From the NCBI GenBank assembly GCA_943735955.1, contig OX030957.1, positions 11,469,600-11,533,599 on the forward strand: a stretch of 64,000 nt of DNA, given 5' to 3'. Each line of letters begins with the position of its first letter. Position 1 is the stretch's first letter. The translations under genes and the position numbers were made by a program. The notes beneath the pieces are model-generated. The model worked only from the letters and a program-made list of their open reading frames with translations, ran no database searches and was not told the origin of the DNA. This document shows, piece after piece, positions 40,668 to 64,000 of the stretch. Origin of the DNA: Piscicola geometra. Taxonomy: Eukaryota; Annelida; Clitellata; Hirudinida; Piscicolidae.

Positions 40668-42147
40668 ATGGGAAATGGAATTTACAATTTTCAAGAAAAA
40701 GACAGTATGGAAGCTGAACCCATGTCGCCTCGTCCAGTCATGTTGGTTTTCATAATTTATAAATTAAATTTCAACATTTTCTTTTTCAAATAACAAAATA
40801 TTGAAACAGAGAATCAAAGGAGGAGGTGGTGCACTCAGGAATCTCCTCGTTTGACCCTCGCTCACCCTCCGAGGAAATCACCCGCACCCCCATTGAACTG
40901 GCTGGGCCGGTGCAACGCCTGCTCGACCCACGCTCCCCTTCAGACAACATTGAGAGGACGCCCATTATAACTCGTGAGTCTTTTGCATATTTGAAAACAG
41001 TGATTTTTTCTGTGATATCTGTGTTTATTACATTACTTTGAAAATTTCATAATTGACTCCAAAATAACGGTGTTAATTATCTTGCACAATTATTAACCAA
41101 AAAAATTCTGACACCCCAGAGGATGTGATAATAGTGAAGAGGAAAGGCAACGAGTACAAGTTGCTGAGGGTGAAGAACGAGGCGGCTGCGGAGGACGAGG
41201 CCAGCTTCAGCATCACCGAACTCGACTCCTACCACGAGAACCTCGACGGCAGCTACATTGTGCAGAGGGGACCTGGATATGGTGGCGAGGAGGAGGATGG
41301 AGGGGTGGTCGTGGTGGAGAACTTTGCAGGTAGTGAGGATTGGGGGGGCGTTTTGGTGGAAAAGTATTGTTTTTGATGACGATTTAAATATTCATGGATT
41401 ATTTAATCATTTTAATATTCAATAAATATGTAAACATGTCTAATGTTCATTAATGAGTTAATCCACATGTCTATGACCACCCCATCAGATTCTCAAAGCG
41501 AAGAGATGTCAGATGATGGTGTCTTTGGTGTGGATGGAGAGATGGAGAAGATGGTCTCAATGGCGGAAAAGAGTCTTGCGAGGGAGGAGGAAAAGAGGAA
41601 GAGGTTACAGATCAGATCAGAAGCAGTAGACCAACCACGTCAACTCGACACGGGCAAACCCAGGGTAGAGTCGTCCAGATGCATGTCTCTTCCGTCTCAC
41701 TTGAGTCCGAAGAGGGGCTCGACGAGTGTCTTGGTCGCCTCTGCAGATGGCACTGGTCGATTCAACGACGCCTTCCTGGCCAGCACCTCAGGGGAGTTGT
41801 GGGTCGACGACAAGGATTCCGACCTCTTCATCATCGCTTCGAACGACGCTGAGGCCGCTAGTGGCGTCTCTCGTCGTGAACTGAGAATCAGCGAGGACAT
41901 GTCAAGGTTCTTCCAGGAACAAGCGAACCAGTCCGTATTTAAACGACCCTCGCAAAGTTCTTCCGCTAAGCCCCAACCACCTCCGTCTTCTGGCATGGAG
42001 TATGCAACCTCGACCCCAAAGTCTGCCTGTCGAACCCCCCTGGCACTCAAGAACACGCCAGTGGTGGTGCAGCCCAGCCAGATCATCCGCAACAAGTTGA
42101 TCGGGAAGCTGAAGGAGAACTTCAGTCAGGCTGGTAAGGAGAATTGA
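40668..42147 (+). CDS. CDCA3: CDCA3 / Tome-1-like mitotic-entry protein
   Basis: Exons: 40668-40741, 40810-40973, 41120-41329, 41489-42147; the phases join to 368 aa (human CDCA3 is about 100 residues shorter). The family signature is doubled near the N-terminus: FDPRSPSEEITRTPI (about residue 39) and LDPRSPSDNIERTPI (about residue 63), as in vertebrate CDCA3. The protein starts MG, like vertebrate CDCA3. It has many Ser/Thr-Pro sites and ends in QAGKEN, a C-terminal KEN box expected to recruit APC/C-Cdh1. Vertebrate Tome-1 promotes mitotic entry with Skp1/SCF by driving Wee1 degradation; that function here is inferred from homology. The middle is low in conservation and I see no folded domain. 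It lies 1.7 kb downstream of beta-TrCP on the same strand. Confidence 0.85.
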
Positions 42148-43424
42148 GGGGTGTGGATTGTGGGGATTGGGGGGGGGTTATTGTGTGGATGGTGGGTTGG
42201 AGTGGATGGGTTAGGATTTAGTGAAAGGGGTGAATTGATTTTTGAGGAGTTATTCTCGGTGAACTGGCATCCATGTTGGATTGATGAAATGCACAAATGT
42301 GCCTTAACTACGAACACAATTAATTTAACTGAATGTTGTTTTTAACACCAATTCTATCTAATTAATTATTGTAACCTTCTTTATTTCTGTGAATCATTTA
42401 ACTTGATATTGATGCTTATTTTATTTTATTTGTTTATCTTCATTGCTTTTATACACTAAAATTGATAATTAAATGTTTATTTAAAAAGGATTCTATAAAT
42501 ACCTGAGAAACAATAACATTAAACAGACATATTTCTGCTGCATGGGTTCTTTTTAACAGTATGTAAGATTAAAAATCCTGTGAAAATCAACCTTACCTAC
42601 CGGTCATTGCTTGTGGTGTAGGACGGAAAGGAATTGATCTTTCAGGGACATGTGCTCTGAAAGACTACTCGAGTCTGTGAACAAACTGTTTGCGAGCTGA
42701 GGAAGATTGGCATGATGCAGACTGGCACACTCGCCTGTAGGTTTAATTATTATTAAACTTTAATAGGTTTCTATGTCATAATGCGGTTGGTTATCATGAA
42801 GACGATGAGGAAGATGGTATTCTAAGGGCGTTAACTTAAGATGAGTAGTGCTTTAAAAATGTCTTATATTTTCCAAATCTTTACATTAGTTATTCAAATA
42901 AACTTGTAAAGAACACCAAGTATTGTTAAATAATTCTATATATAAACTAAAGAATCTTTTATTTAATTTATTTGAAGAGTTTTTGCCTTTAAGCATCCGC
43001 AAACATAAAAGACCATAAAGGAACACAACTAAAAAATTTCCCACGTAACAATATTGTGACAGCCTTTTTCAAAGGAGAATTCATCATAGCTAAACCATAG
43101 AATTTGACCACTTATGCCCTTGAAACTTGCATTTATAAAGATTTTCTCGATAATTGAGAACATTATAAAGAACAAGAATGACGCAGATGCTTACGTAATA
43201 TTAACTTACAGGGCAATGGCGTATATTACCCACCGGGCGTAAACTCGAATGACCACCCGGTTGTGATATTGAAATAACATCAAAACTGAGTCAGATTTTC
43301 TAGTTTCGTTTCTTGAAATGTTTTCTTTGCAACCGTGCGTGCCTTACACCTGATGTTTCAGGGTACTTTCATATTCCCCCTCCCCGGCATATCTTTTTGT
43401 TGTAAAGACACTTACATGAGTAGA

Positions 43425-43560
43425 CATTCTCGTCTTTTGTTTCTTTGCTTCTTGTTTTTACAAGGCGGTTCCACAGTTCTCTTCTAGCTACTACTAGGCG
43501 ATGTCAGGATTCGAACTCACGACGTTCGGAGTAACAAGCCTTCGTCTTAACCATTCCTAC
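43425..43560 (-). mobile_element. tRNA-related SINE, family D, copy 1
   Basis: The minus strand reads GTTACTCCGAACGTCGTGAG, then TTCGAATCCTGACATCGCC (B-box region), then CTGTGGAAC and AAGCAAAGAAACAAA. The same order occurs on the plus strand at 55,405-55,545. Confidence 0.75.
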
Positions 43561-44189
43561 TTCATTTTATTCTTCCGAATCTAGACCAAAAGCTGCAAGT
43601 CAACAAACATTTCATAAAAGCCGTAAAAAAGTTTTGTTAAATTAAATTTTTGGAGATAATTGAAAGGTTTTCGCATCAAATAAATTTATTTTTAAATGGA
43701 CCAAACTACAAACTCAATCTTTATGTATGCAGCATACATTGTATGCTTCATTGAAGAAGCCTTTTGATATGATTTCTCAGTGTTATGACAAGCGCAGATT
43801 TTTTAGATATAAAAACCTTATTGTTTACGGTTTTTATGTGCAGTTATTTAATTTTTAAATTTTTTGTTTTTATTTTCAGTCACGTATTTGGTCCAAAAGT
43901 GCTAAAATAACTCATAGCTATTGAAGGATAGAATAAAAAATCAGATCGTTATCTCACGAGTTGAATTGTAATGTTGAACATTTAAAATTAATTATTTAAA
44001 TTTATTCAGTCTAGATGGAAATATCTCACTTTATTAAAATAAAATATCGAATCAAGATGTGTTAACCCAAAAGCTTTTAGTGACAATCTATTTACAGAAC
44101 ATATTATACATTACGGACTAAATAGCCATGACCACAGATCTACTTTTTTTCAACTTTTTTCGACTCATTTTATATGTCTTACCCATTTA

Positions 44190-44505
44190 CCATGGGCGGC
44201 GATCCTGGGAGGTCCAGACACCCCCCTTTTTATAATAAAAACATTTTAAAACTCTTATTTTGATGCAAAATTTATCGTCAAACATGGCATAAAACAGAAT
44301 TTTTTAATATTAATAAATTGTGAGTATGTAGTTATAGTTATAGCTGTCTAAAATAAACCTTCAATGCTTACTTGAGTATTCGTATAAAAACAGAAGTTAA
44401 AAATGTTTTTTAAGTGGATCCCAGGACGTCCTCCCAGGATCGTCCATGCTGGTTAGGACACTCCCAAGATTTGCAGCAGATCGCCGCTTCTGCCATATAT
44501 ATACA
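44190..44505. repeat. Inverted CTCCCAGGATCG repeat patch
   Basis: GGCGATCCTGGGAGGTCC at about 44,198 is matched inversely by TCCTCCCAGGATCGTCC at about 44,429. Next to it, CCCAAGATTTGCAGCAGATCGCCGC closely resembles a string at 1,618-1,645. This points to an unidentified dispersed element. Confidence 0.45.
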
Positions 44506-45521
44506 ACTTGTTGTTTGTAGGATATCTATGGTTTTACCTTTACCCTTTAGTGAAGCTGAAACAAGTATGAAAATAGCAAAAAAATCGTGTAAGACACATA
44601 AAAATGTATCTTTTTTTATGTATTTATAATTTTTACTATAAGTCTTAAATTTTTTCTTCCATTTCACTAGGCAGTGACACTGCACATCTGCACATCGAAG
44701 GGTCGAAATAAATATTTATAACTCATCTTCCCCATTCATTTCCAAGTCAAAGAGCAAGAAATTTGAAAATCGATTTACATTTGCCAAAGTTATATACGAA
44801 TATACAGTGGCGTCTTTTTTTGGCCCACTTATATATATAAAAATGGATAAATAAATTCCGTAGTTTGCTATCAAACACGCTTTAAAAATCAAAACTGGAG
44901 TAAATTTTTAACACTATTAAATTTAATGAACTTAAATGTCAAATCTAATTTTAGATGCAATGTTTACACGGCAAATTACTTACAAACTGGGTCATTTAGG
45001 AGGTCAATCAATGAGGATTAGTCAGGTACATGTTTACTGATCTTTTATGTTTACTGATCTAATCATTAGAATCTAATGGATTACCCGATCTTTTAATTAT
45101 TTAAGAAATATTAAGCATTTCATGATTACATTTTTTTGTATAAATATTTTTTCTTGAAAAGAATAACACATTTTATGATTTTTATTGATTTTTCAATCAA
45201 CCCAAGAGTTTTAATATAAATATAAATTTTAGAGTAAGTAATTTCATAAATTTTTCTGAGGTTGAAATAACTAATGGTTTGTAGTATTATTCGCATTAAC
45301 TTATCTCAGATTTTTGAAATTTGTAAAATTTGTTGATCATAAGTTTCTTGAGTTTGAAATAAGTGCTCTTATACTATAAGACTTATAGTATACTTATTAA
45401 GTCTTATACGTTCAATAGATTTTTGAATAGTTTTATAAATTGTAAAAAGAAATAAAACTTAAAGTTTATTTTGAATAATATATTTCAGAAAATGACTGCG
45501 GTGAGTTAAAATCGGTATAAA

Positions 45522-52790
<7,269 letters not shown>

Positions 52791-53924
52791 AAGATTAATA
52801 CACTTAGAAAAAACGAATAATAATAATAATAATAATAGCAACAACAATAACTAACCTTAATAATCATAACAACAACAAAAACAAAAATAAAAATCATAAT
52901 CATAATAATCATAATAATAATATGAATGACATTGGTAATTCATTGAAGGGTGGGGGGGGAAAGGGGTGAATTGAGAAGAGTAGAGGGCTTCTTAGTGCAT
53001 CGACGCCTGTCTCTTCACTGGGCCGCATGCATTGCTCGTGAGTCTGAAAGCACTAACATCACGACGAATAAGAGTATAAAGATGGTAATGAAACAAATAA
53101 AAACAAAATAATAATAATAATTATTAACATTATAAAAATTATAAAAATGATAATGATGATGATTAAAAAGGATGAATGGTTCCTAGGACGAGAGCTGAAG
53201 GGACAAAAATGAAGGGACTTTGATGGGCCTACGAGTTTGGAGCTCAAATAATTAGGCAGTGTCGATTGATCTTGGAATAATCATTTAAATAATAATAAAT
53301 AAAATAATAATAATTATTATTAAATCTTTTGGATTTTGCGTGGGTCGCAATGGTTCATGGCCGCTTCTTAGGAAAAGTGTCTACTTGTATATATCGTCCC
53401 CGCCAATTCTTGCAATGACCTTGACCTATTTGCCTCGTACTTGTCCGAACTTGTAGTTTTTCGGGCATTGTCGAGTGAATACATCTCCGTATTTAATCAC
53501 ATTACACACGGCTTAAAATGATTACTGCATACAATTCGTGAATAATCCTCAAATGTGCTCATAAGACAACTTGCTTGCGGATCGGAATTACTTCGATACT
53601 TTCACCGATGTTCGTTTTTGGACGTTGAATCGACGGGTAAAATGAGCGTTTGCATCTTCTCACTCGTGTCGAGACCCCTTCTATCGAGTTTTCTCCTCTG
53701 TGAGGGCATCTCAGATTGGAAGAGAATCTGGTTCGCGGAGAAGTAACGTCAGAGCTTTTGAGCGCATTCCACTTGAAAGGTGGTCCCTTAATCTTTGTAC
53801 TTCTGGAGTTTTCTTCTTGGTCTCATGCCATTTCAATGCTCGCGTGGGATCGTCTCGTTGTTGTGGTGGTAGCTGGCGATGAGTTGTGTGGCCGTGGTGG
53901 CCTGCGTTGTCGTTCAAAACGCTG

Positions 53925-54030
53925 TGGTCACTGGCGCTGTGGTAACTGACGCTGTGGTCACTGACGCTGTAGTCACTGGCGCTGTGGTAACTGACGCTGT
54001 GGTTACTGACGCTGTGGTCACTGGCGCGTT
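53925..54030. repeat. 15-bp minisatellite GCTGTGGTCACTGAC
   Basis: About 7 copies with C/A and G/A variants (CTGGC, GTAAC). It is open in frame on both strands by virtue of the 15-base unit. Confidence 0.93.
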
Positions 54031-55404
54031 GGAGGTTCCCTTTGGGACTCTGTCCTTCCCACTGGTCGTTTGGAGGTGAAACAAATACGAATTTGATGAC
54101 TCAGAGAACTTTTGTTGCTCCAAGGCACCTCGATTTAAAAACCCGACAAATAAATTATATCCGGAGCCGAAGGAAATTAAAACACACCTGTTCCAGAAGA
54201 TACTTTTATGTTTTCATCGTTTTTAATTGCTTCCGTGATTTCAGACTTTAGAAACAAATAAGCGAAAGTCTCATAAGATTAGTTTTTAAAAGTATAACTG
54301 CAGGGGAGTATTCGGCACAACTTGTAGCATTTATGGACGTGTAGTGTACTTTTGCACATTGTATTATCACATGTTAACTTAATTTTCATTTCGACGTATA
54401 CATCTATTAGCCTCATCACCATCTGTTGTTACGTTCTTGTTTTGGCGCGAAAATACATAACATGTTTTTGTTTTGTTTGCCATTTGTACAGTAGTTAGTT
54501 GTTTGTTTTCTAAATATTCTATAAATTGTTTTGGTTGATCATGATTTCGTCGTTGTTGTTGTTAGAGGTACTGCTCTCAATTGACGCTTGTTGGCTCGAC
54601 TACAAAATCTATTTCCTATTCTTGTACATTCGTCAAGTTATCCATCGTTTATAATTGTGTAATCGCCTTCAAACTTACAATTAGTAATTAATAATTAGTA
54701 ATTAACAATAATTAATTATTCACTGTAACAAAAATGTCCGTTGTTCATTTGTTCCCTTCCCAAGCTTCTATTCTTACACGATTCTCATTATGTGTTTGGA
54801 ATCGTTTTCAATTTGTTTTCAATTTTATTATTTTGTTTTCAAATTATATTATTCTACTTTAGTGTATATATGATGAACCATTTTAAGCGAATCATTTGAT
54901 TAATTTGGAATATATGACAAATAAATTTTCGTTATTTAACGAAAAAAACTAAAATAATACCCTTCTAGAACTTTTTGTGTGGAGTGCATTTATACATATA
55001 ATATATTATGTTCATATATATAAAACTCATCTATTATAAAATATGAAATAATATAAGATATATATATATATATATGGCTAATAAATAATAAAAACTATAC
55101 AAGTTTTTTGAATAGACCATTATCAGCGTTTAACTGAGACCCACCCACTCTGTTTACCTAGCATTCTTGCTTGTTGAATTTGCTAAATAATTAGAAAAAT
55201 ATATACGTAGTTTTACTCCCTGTAACCGGGTACCCGGGTTTGACTCGTTGCTACCCTAATTTGTGTTTTCCCACATTTTCCTAGGCATCTTGTCGAGAAA
55301 CATATTTTTATATTACTTTTCAAATGTTATTATTCTAGATTAACGCTAGATAAAGGTTAATATGGTTATGAGCATAGATATTTAATGGATATTATTTCTT
55401 AATA

Positions 55405-55545
55405 CATTCAATGGCGATGCTGTAATCGTCACTCCGAACGTCGTGAGTTCGATTCCTACCATCGCCTAGCAGCTAGCGAGGAGATGACTGTGGAAGCACC
55501 TCGTGAAAGCAAGGAGCACAAGAAACAAACGATATAACACTGAGA
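55405..55545 (+). mobile_element. tRNA-related SINE, family D, copy 2
   Basis: GTCACTCCGAACGTCGTGAG, TTCGATTCCTACCATCGCC, TAGCAGCTAGCGAGGAGATG and AAGCAAGGAGCACAAGAAAC match the copy at 43.4 kb in the other orientation. The B-box-like GAGTTCGATTCC is intact. Confidence 0.75.
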
Positions 55546-56851
55546 TAGGTAGGAGAATTTTATGAAAATAATTTGATTCAAAAATAGCTTTACTTTTTTA
55601 AAAATAATATTCAAATATAAAGACTAAATTTTCTAAAATAATTCAAATATAAAAAAGATTAAATTTAACATAAAGTAGTAGCTTCATATTTTTATATATT
55701 CAGTCTACTTTCTTGAAAGTGGGAGCATATAATGGCTGAAAACACGAGGGTTACTGATTTTCAAACATAACTGTTAATTAGGTAATTAAACTCTATTTTA
55801 TAGCCTAATTAGTTAATTAACATAATTATAATTGAATACATATATAATTGAGATCAATAAGTGGTTGTCATCAAACGATAGCAAGCATAATTTATTGACG
55901 CTTTTTGCAGTATTTTTACACATATGTAAAATATGCATAGATAAATATTTGTTTTTTATATTAATGTTAAGTATATTTAATATTTTTATACTTAATATAT
56001 TAATATTTTTTATACACCTATATTTATATCGAATCATTCTTCACTAGAGATATTCATCGGTAGATTTTAAATGGGGCCTTACAAACAAATTGGAACATTA
56101 CTTGGACATTTTCCCACAAATATTTTTGTTTGTTAATATTGAAATAAAAACCTTTATCTATTTGGGGGCATAGTTTAGCAAGTGATTATCGCTTAAATAT
56201 GATCTCTTTAAAAAATTCATCAAAAATAGAATTTATCAAACTTCTTGTAAGCAAAAGGCTTCGCTTTTTGCCATTGTAATGACAAACACCATAACATCAC
56301 ATATTCGTAAAATTTACGACGTAAATAGATGTATTCTTGACACAAAAGTATATTTGTTTACGAATGCTTGTTTTATGTGTTCCTATATTGGTGTTTTATC
56401 ATGTCTCCCGTCTAGAGTTCTAGTTTGGAGATTTTTCCCATTTTATTTGTTATTTCGATAAATTTTCAGCTTTTCCCTACCGTTTTCATTTCCTTTACCA
56501 GTATTTTTGGAATTTTTTAATGTTAGCAAAACTTGTTAAAATACAATTAGTTTATAAATAATATACAATATAATTATATAATATAACCCAAATAAACTGT
56601 ATATATGATTTACAATTAATTTGTTTAATATATTACATGTTGACTCATTAATTCACATTAAATAGTTGGTAAGAGTTGAGGTCTTTCCATTCGACTCAAC
56701 AAGACCCACGTATAAATGAACAAAACACAAATAAAGAATTGTTTTACATATTTGTGTCTTCGGATTCTTAGATAACTTTTCAATTAAATGGCATTTATTA
56801 ATGCTCCGAAGAACATAATTCCCGCGTAATCATAATAGAAAACCATCGTGG

Positions 56852-57505
56852 TCAGAGGACCTTCTTAGCAGTCGAAGCAGACCGCAGGAAAACGAAAGTA
56901 GACACAGCCGAGAGAACCAAATGAGCAGCTGCGAACGTCAAAGCCACCGCCACATTGACCACTTCAAGCCACAGCACGTACCTCTGCCACAACAGCAGGT
57001 ACACACTCAATCCCACTACAGGCAGGCTGAGACTCAACGACTTCAAAAGTAACTTCACTTTTTCGTGGCGGTTTCCTTGAATTCCTGGGCGGAGTTGTGA
57101 ATTGTCGAAGAATGAAAACAAAATAGAATTTATTTAATTTATATTAACGTTTAATTAGAGATGCGAACCGGAGTGAAGGTGAAGAAGATTGATCGGGAGG
57201 CAGACGGCCAGAAGGACTGCTTCGGACGTGAGAGTGCCATTGCCGTAAGGAAGTCGTTGGCCTCGCAGAATTGAGTCATTCATGAATTAGCTTGATATGT
57301 TTTTCATAGTCTAATCAATGATTTTTTCAAATGAATGTGTAAGATATATTTTTTGATATTTTAAATTTTTTCAGTTTAAATAATTTATTATTTAATGTGA
57401 AAATAAATCACTTTTCCAAATCAAAGCTCCAAACTCAATAGAAAAAAATATAGGCAAGAAGCATCTGTTGAAGTAGGCTTCCAACTCATATGAAAGTAGA
57501 GATTT
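56852..57505 (-). CDS. TMEM216: TMEM216/TMEM80-family membrane protein (ciliary transition zone), 5' end unresolved
   Basis: Minus-strand exons 57505-57412, 57261-57169 and 57084-56852 (stop) join in phase to 139 aa, close to the 145 aa of human TMEM216. The product has four hydrophobic segments: YFNRCFLPIFFSIEFGALI, SEAVLLAVCLPINLL, SLPVVGLSVYLLLW and LEVVNVAVALTFAAAHLVL. Family features are WKSQRLPYGNG (as LYKGxLLPY), a GN motif after TM2-3 (GIQGNRHEK) and WQRYVLWLE (as QTYVLRLE). Relatives sit at the ciliary transition zone with the MKS/B9 complex; the role here is by homology. The first coding exon with the ATG was not found. TMEM17 or TMEM80 are alternative labels. The gene is divergent from the SRCR-ZP gene, about 600 bases apart. 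Confidence 0.75.
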
Positions 57506-58098
57506 CTGAAATAAAATGAAATATCAGAAATAGAAATATTCAATGAAGTTTTTCATAGAATATAGAAAAGTTCTTTTATTTTAGAAAAAACTACATCATA
57601 CAAATAAATCTATATGCATTCAACTTATTTATTGAAACGAAAAAATCATTTTACAAGAATTTATCATTTCATCATTATTCTTACTGTGGGAATAATACTA
57701 TCTGGAAAATTTCAAGAAAATATAAAATTATTAATCAAATTATTGGTTATTTAACTCATTTCAAATATTTTCAAAAAAATGTTTATAATAATTTGAAAGT
57801 GTTCTAGGATTGAAAATGAGAAATTTAGATTCACCAATACTCTGCATTCTTTAACAATGGCATAAAGCATACTTATAAATTAAATTATTTGGAAATTTCC
57901 AAGATGGCATTTTTACCTAGGTTGCCATGCCAACAAAGTAAAGCTCAAACATGTAAATTTGTGAAATTTATTTTTTTAACTAATTTTTTTATCTAAAAAT
58001 TTTATTGTCAAGGTTTTAGATTAAAAAAATTAGATAAAATAAACTATGCGTTCTTTTTAAGTAGATACTATTTCCGGTTTATTCAGCTGCAAAATTAA

Positions 58099-63989
<5,891 letters not shown>

Positions 63990-64000
63990 CTAGAAGCCGT

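Larger units (their letters stand above)
42148..45521. other. Intergenic region with repeats
   Basis: Presumed 3' region of the CDCA3-like gene followed by AT-rich DNA. It contains one SINE (43,425-43,560, minus), an inverted/dispersed repeat patch (44,190-44,500) and a transposon-end-like motif (44,805-44,840). No additional gene is supported. A short uORF-like ATG at 45,492 (M-T-A-V-S) precedes the zinc-finger start. Confidence 0.5.
52791..56851. other. Intergenic region between the zinc-finger gene and the TMEM216-like gene
   Basis: AAT-rich microsatellites follow the stop codon (52,815-52,925, 53,100-53,165). There is a GC-richer segment at 53,340-54,200 with a 15-bp minisatellite, AT-rich DNA with AATAAA-like signals (for example about 54,918), and one SINE at 55.4 kb. 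No gene is supported. Confidence 0.5.

Noticed and set aside
53555..54251. Small ORFs around the 15-bp minisatellite
   Set aside because: Open frames follow from the 15-base period; no domain or splice context.

Overview
This window is eukaryotic nuclear DNA from an invertebrate metazoan. The genes have many small, GC-richer exons with GT-AG junctions, split by AT-rich introns full of microsatellites, minisatellites and transposon remains. The gene set (PDE4, beta-TrCP, a CDCA3-like protein, a TMEM216-family ciliary protein, an SRCR plus ZP secreted protein) is animal. A spiralian or other non-vertebrate bilaterian is plausible, but the phylum cannot be fixed from sequence alone. I assembled the gene models by hand, checking splice sites and codon phase at each junction.

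Layout. 1-3.6 kb is a transposon graveyard: a ZMYM1-like hAT remnant, a tRNA-derived SINE, a possible MULE transposase fragment, two long-TIR foldback elements with 9-bp target duplications, and a LINE reverse-transcriptase fragment between inverted repeats. 3.6-7.9 kb is AT-rich with no gene I can support. 7.9-31.4 kb (+) is a cAMP-specific phosphodiesterase of the PDE4/dunce family in at least 16 exons (about 738 aa). 32.45-38.94 kb (+) is a beta-TrCP/Slimb F-box/WD40 protein in 14 exons (544 aa). 40.67-42.15 kb (+) is a CDCA3/Tome-1-like mitotic protein in 4 exons (368 aa). 45.52-52.79 kb (+) is a very large C2H2 zinc-finger protein in two exons (about 2,376 aa) with long threonine tracts coded by ACT repeats. 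56.85-57.5 kb (-) is a TMEM216/TMEM80-type transition-zone protein. 58.1-63.99 kb (+) is a secreted protein with signal peptide, two SRCR domains and a ZP module.

Functional links. PDE4 degrades cAMP and carries a PKA-type site in UCR1. Beta-TrCP is an SCF substrate receptor, and CDCA3/Tome-1 is also tied to SCF and to Wee1 turnover in vertebrates, so the two adjacent genes may touch the same mitotic-entry step; this is inference.

Most notable observations: (1) a complete hAT-type element (8-bp target duplication, terminal inverted repeats) in the last intron of the SRCR-ZP gene contains an 89-bp, about 95% identical copy of part of that gene's own next exon. (2) Several introns have GU-rich tracts after the 5' splice site and AC-rich tracts before the 3' splice site, which could pair and bring the splice sites together. 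(3) The foldback elements have arms that match each other better than they match the same arm of the neighbouring copy. (4) At least five tRNA-headed SINE-like types are present, two of them as pairs of copies.
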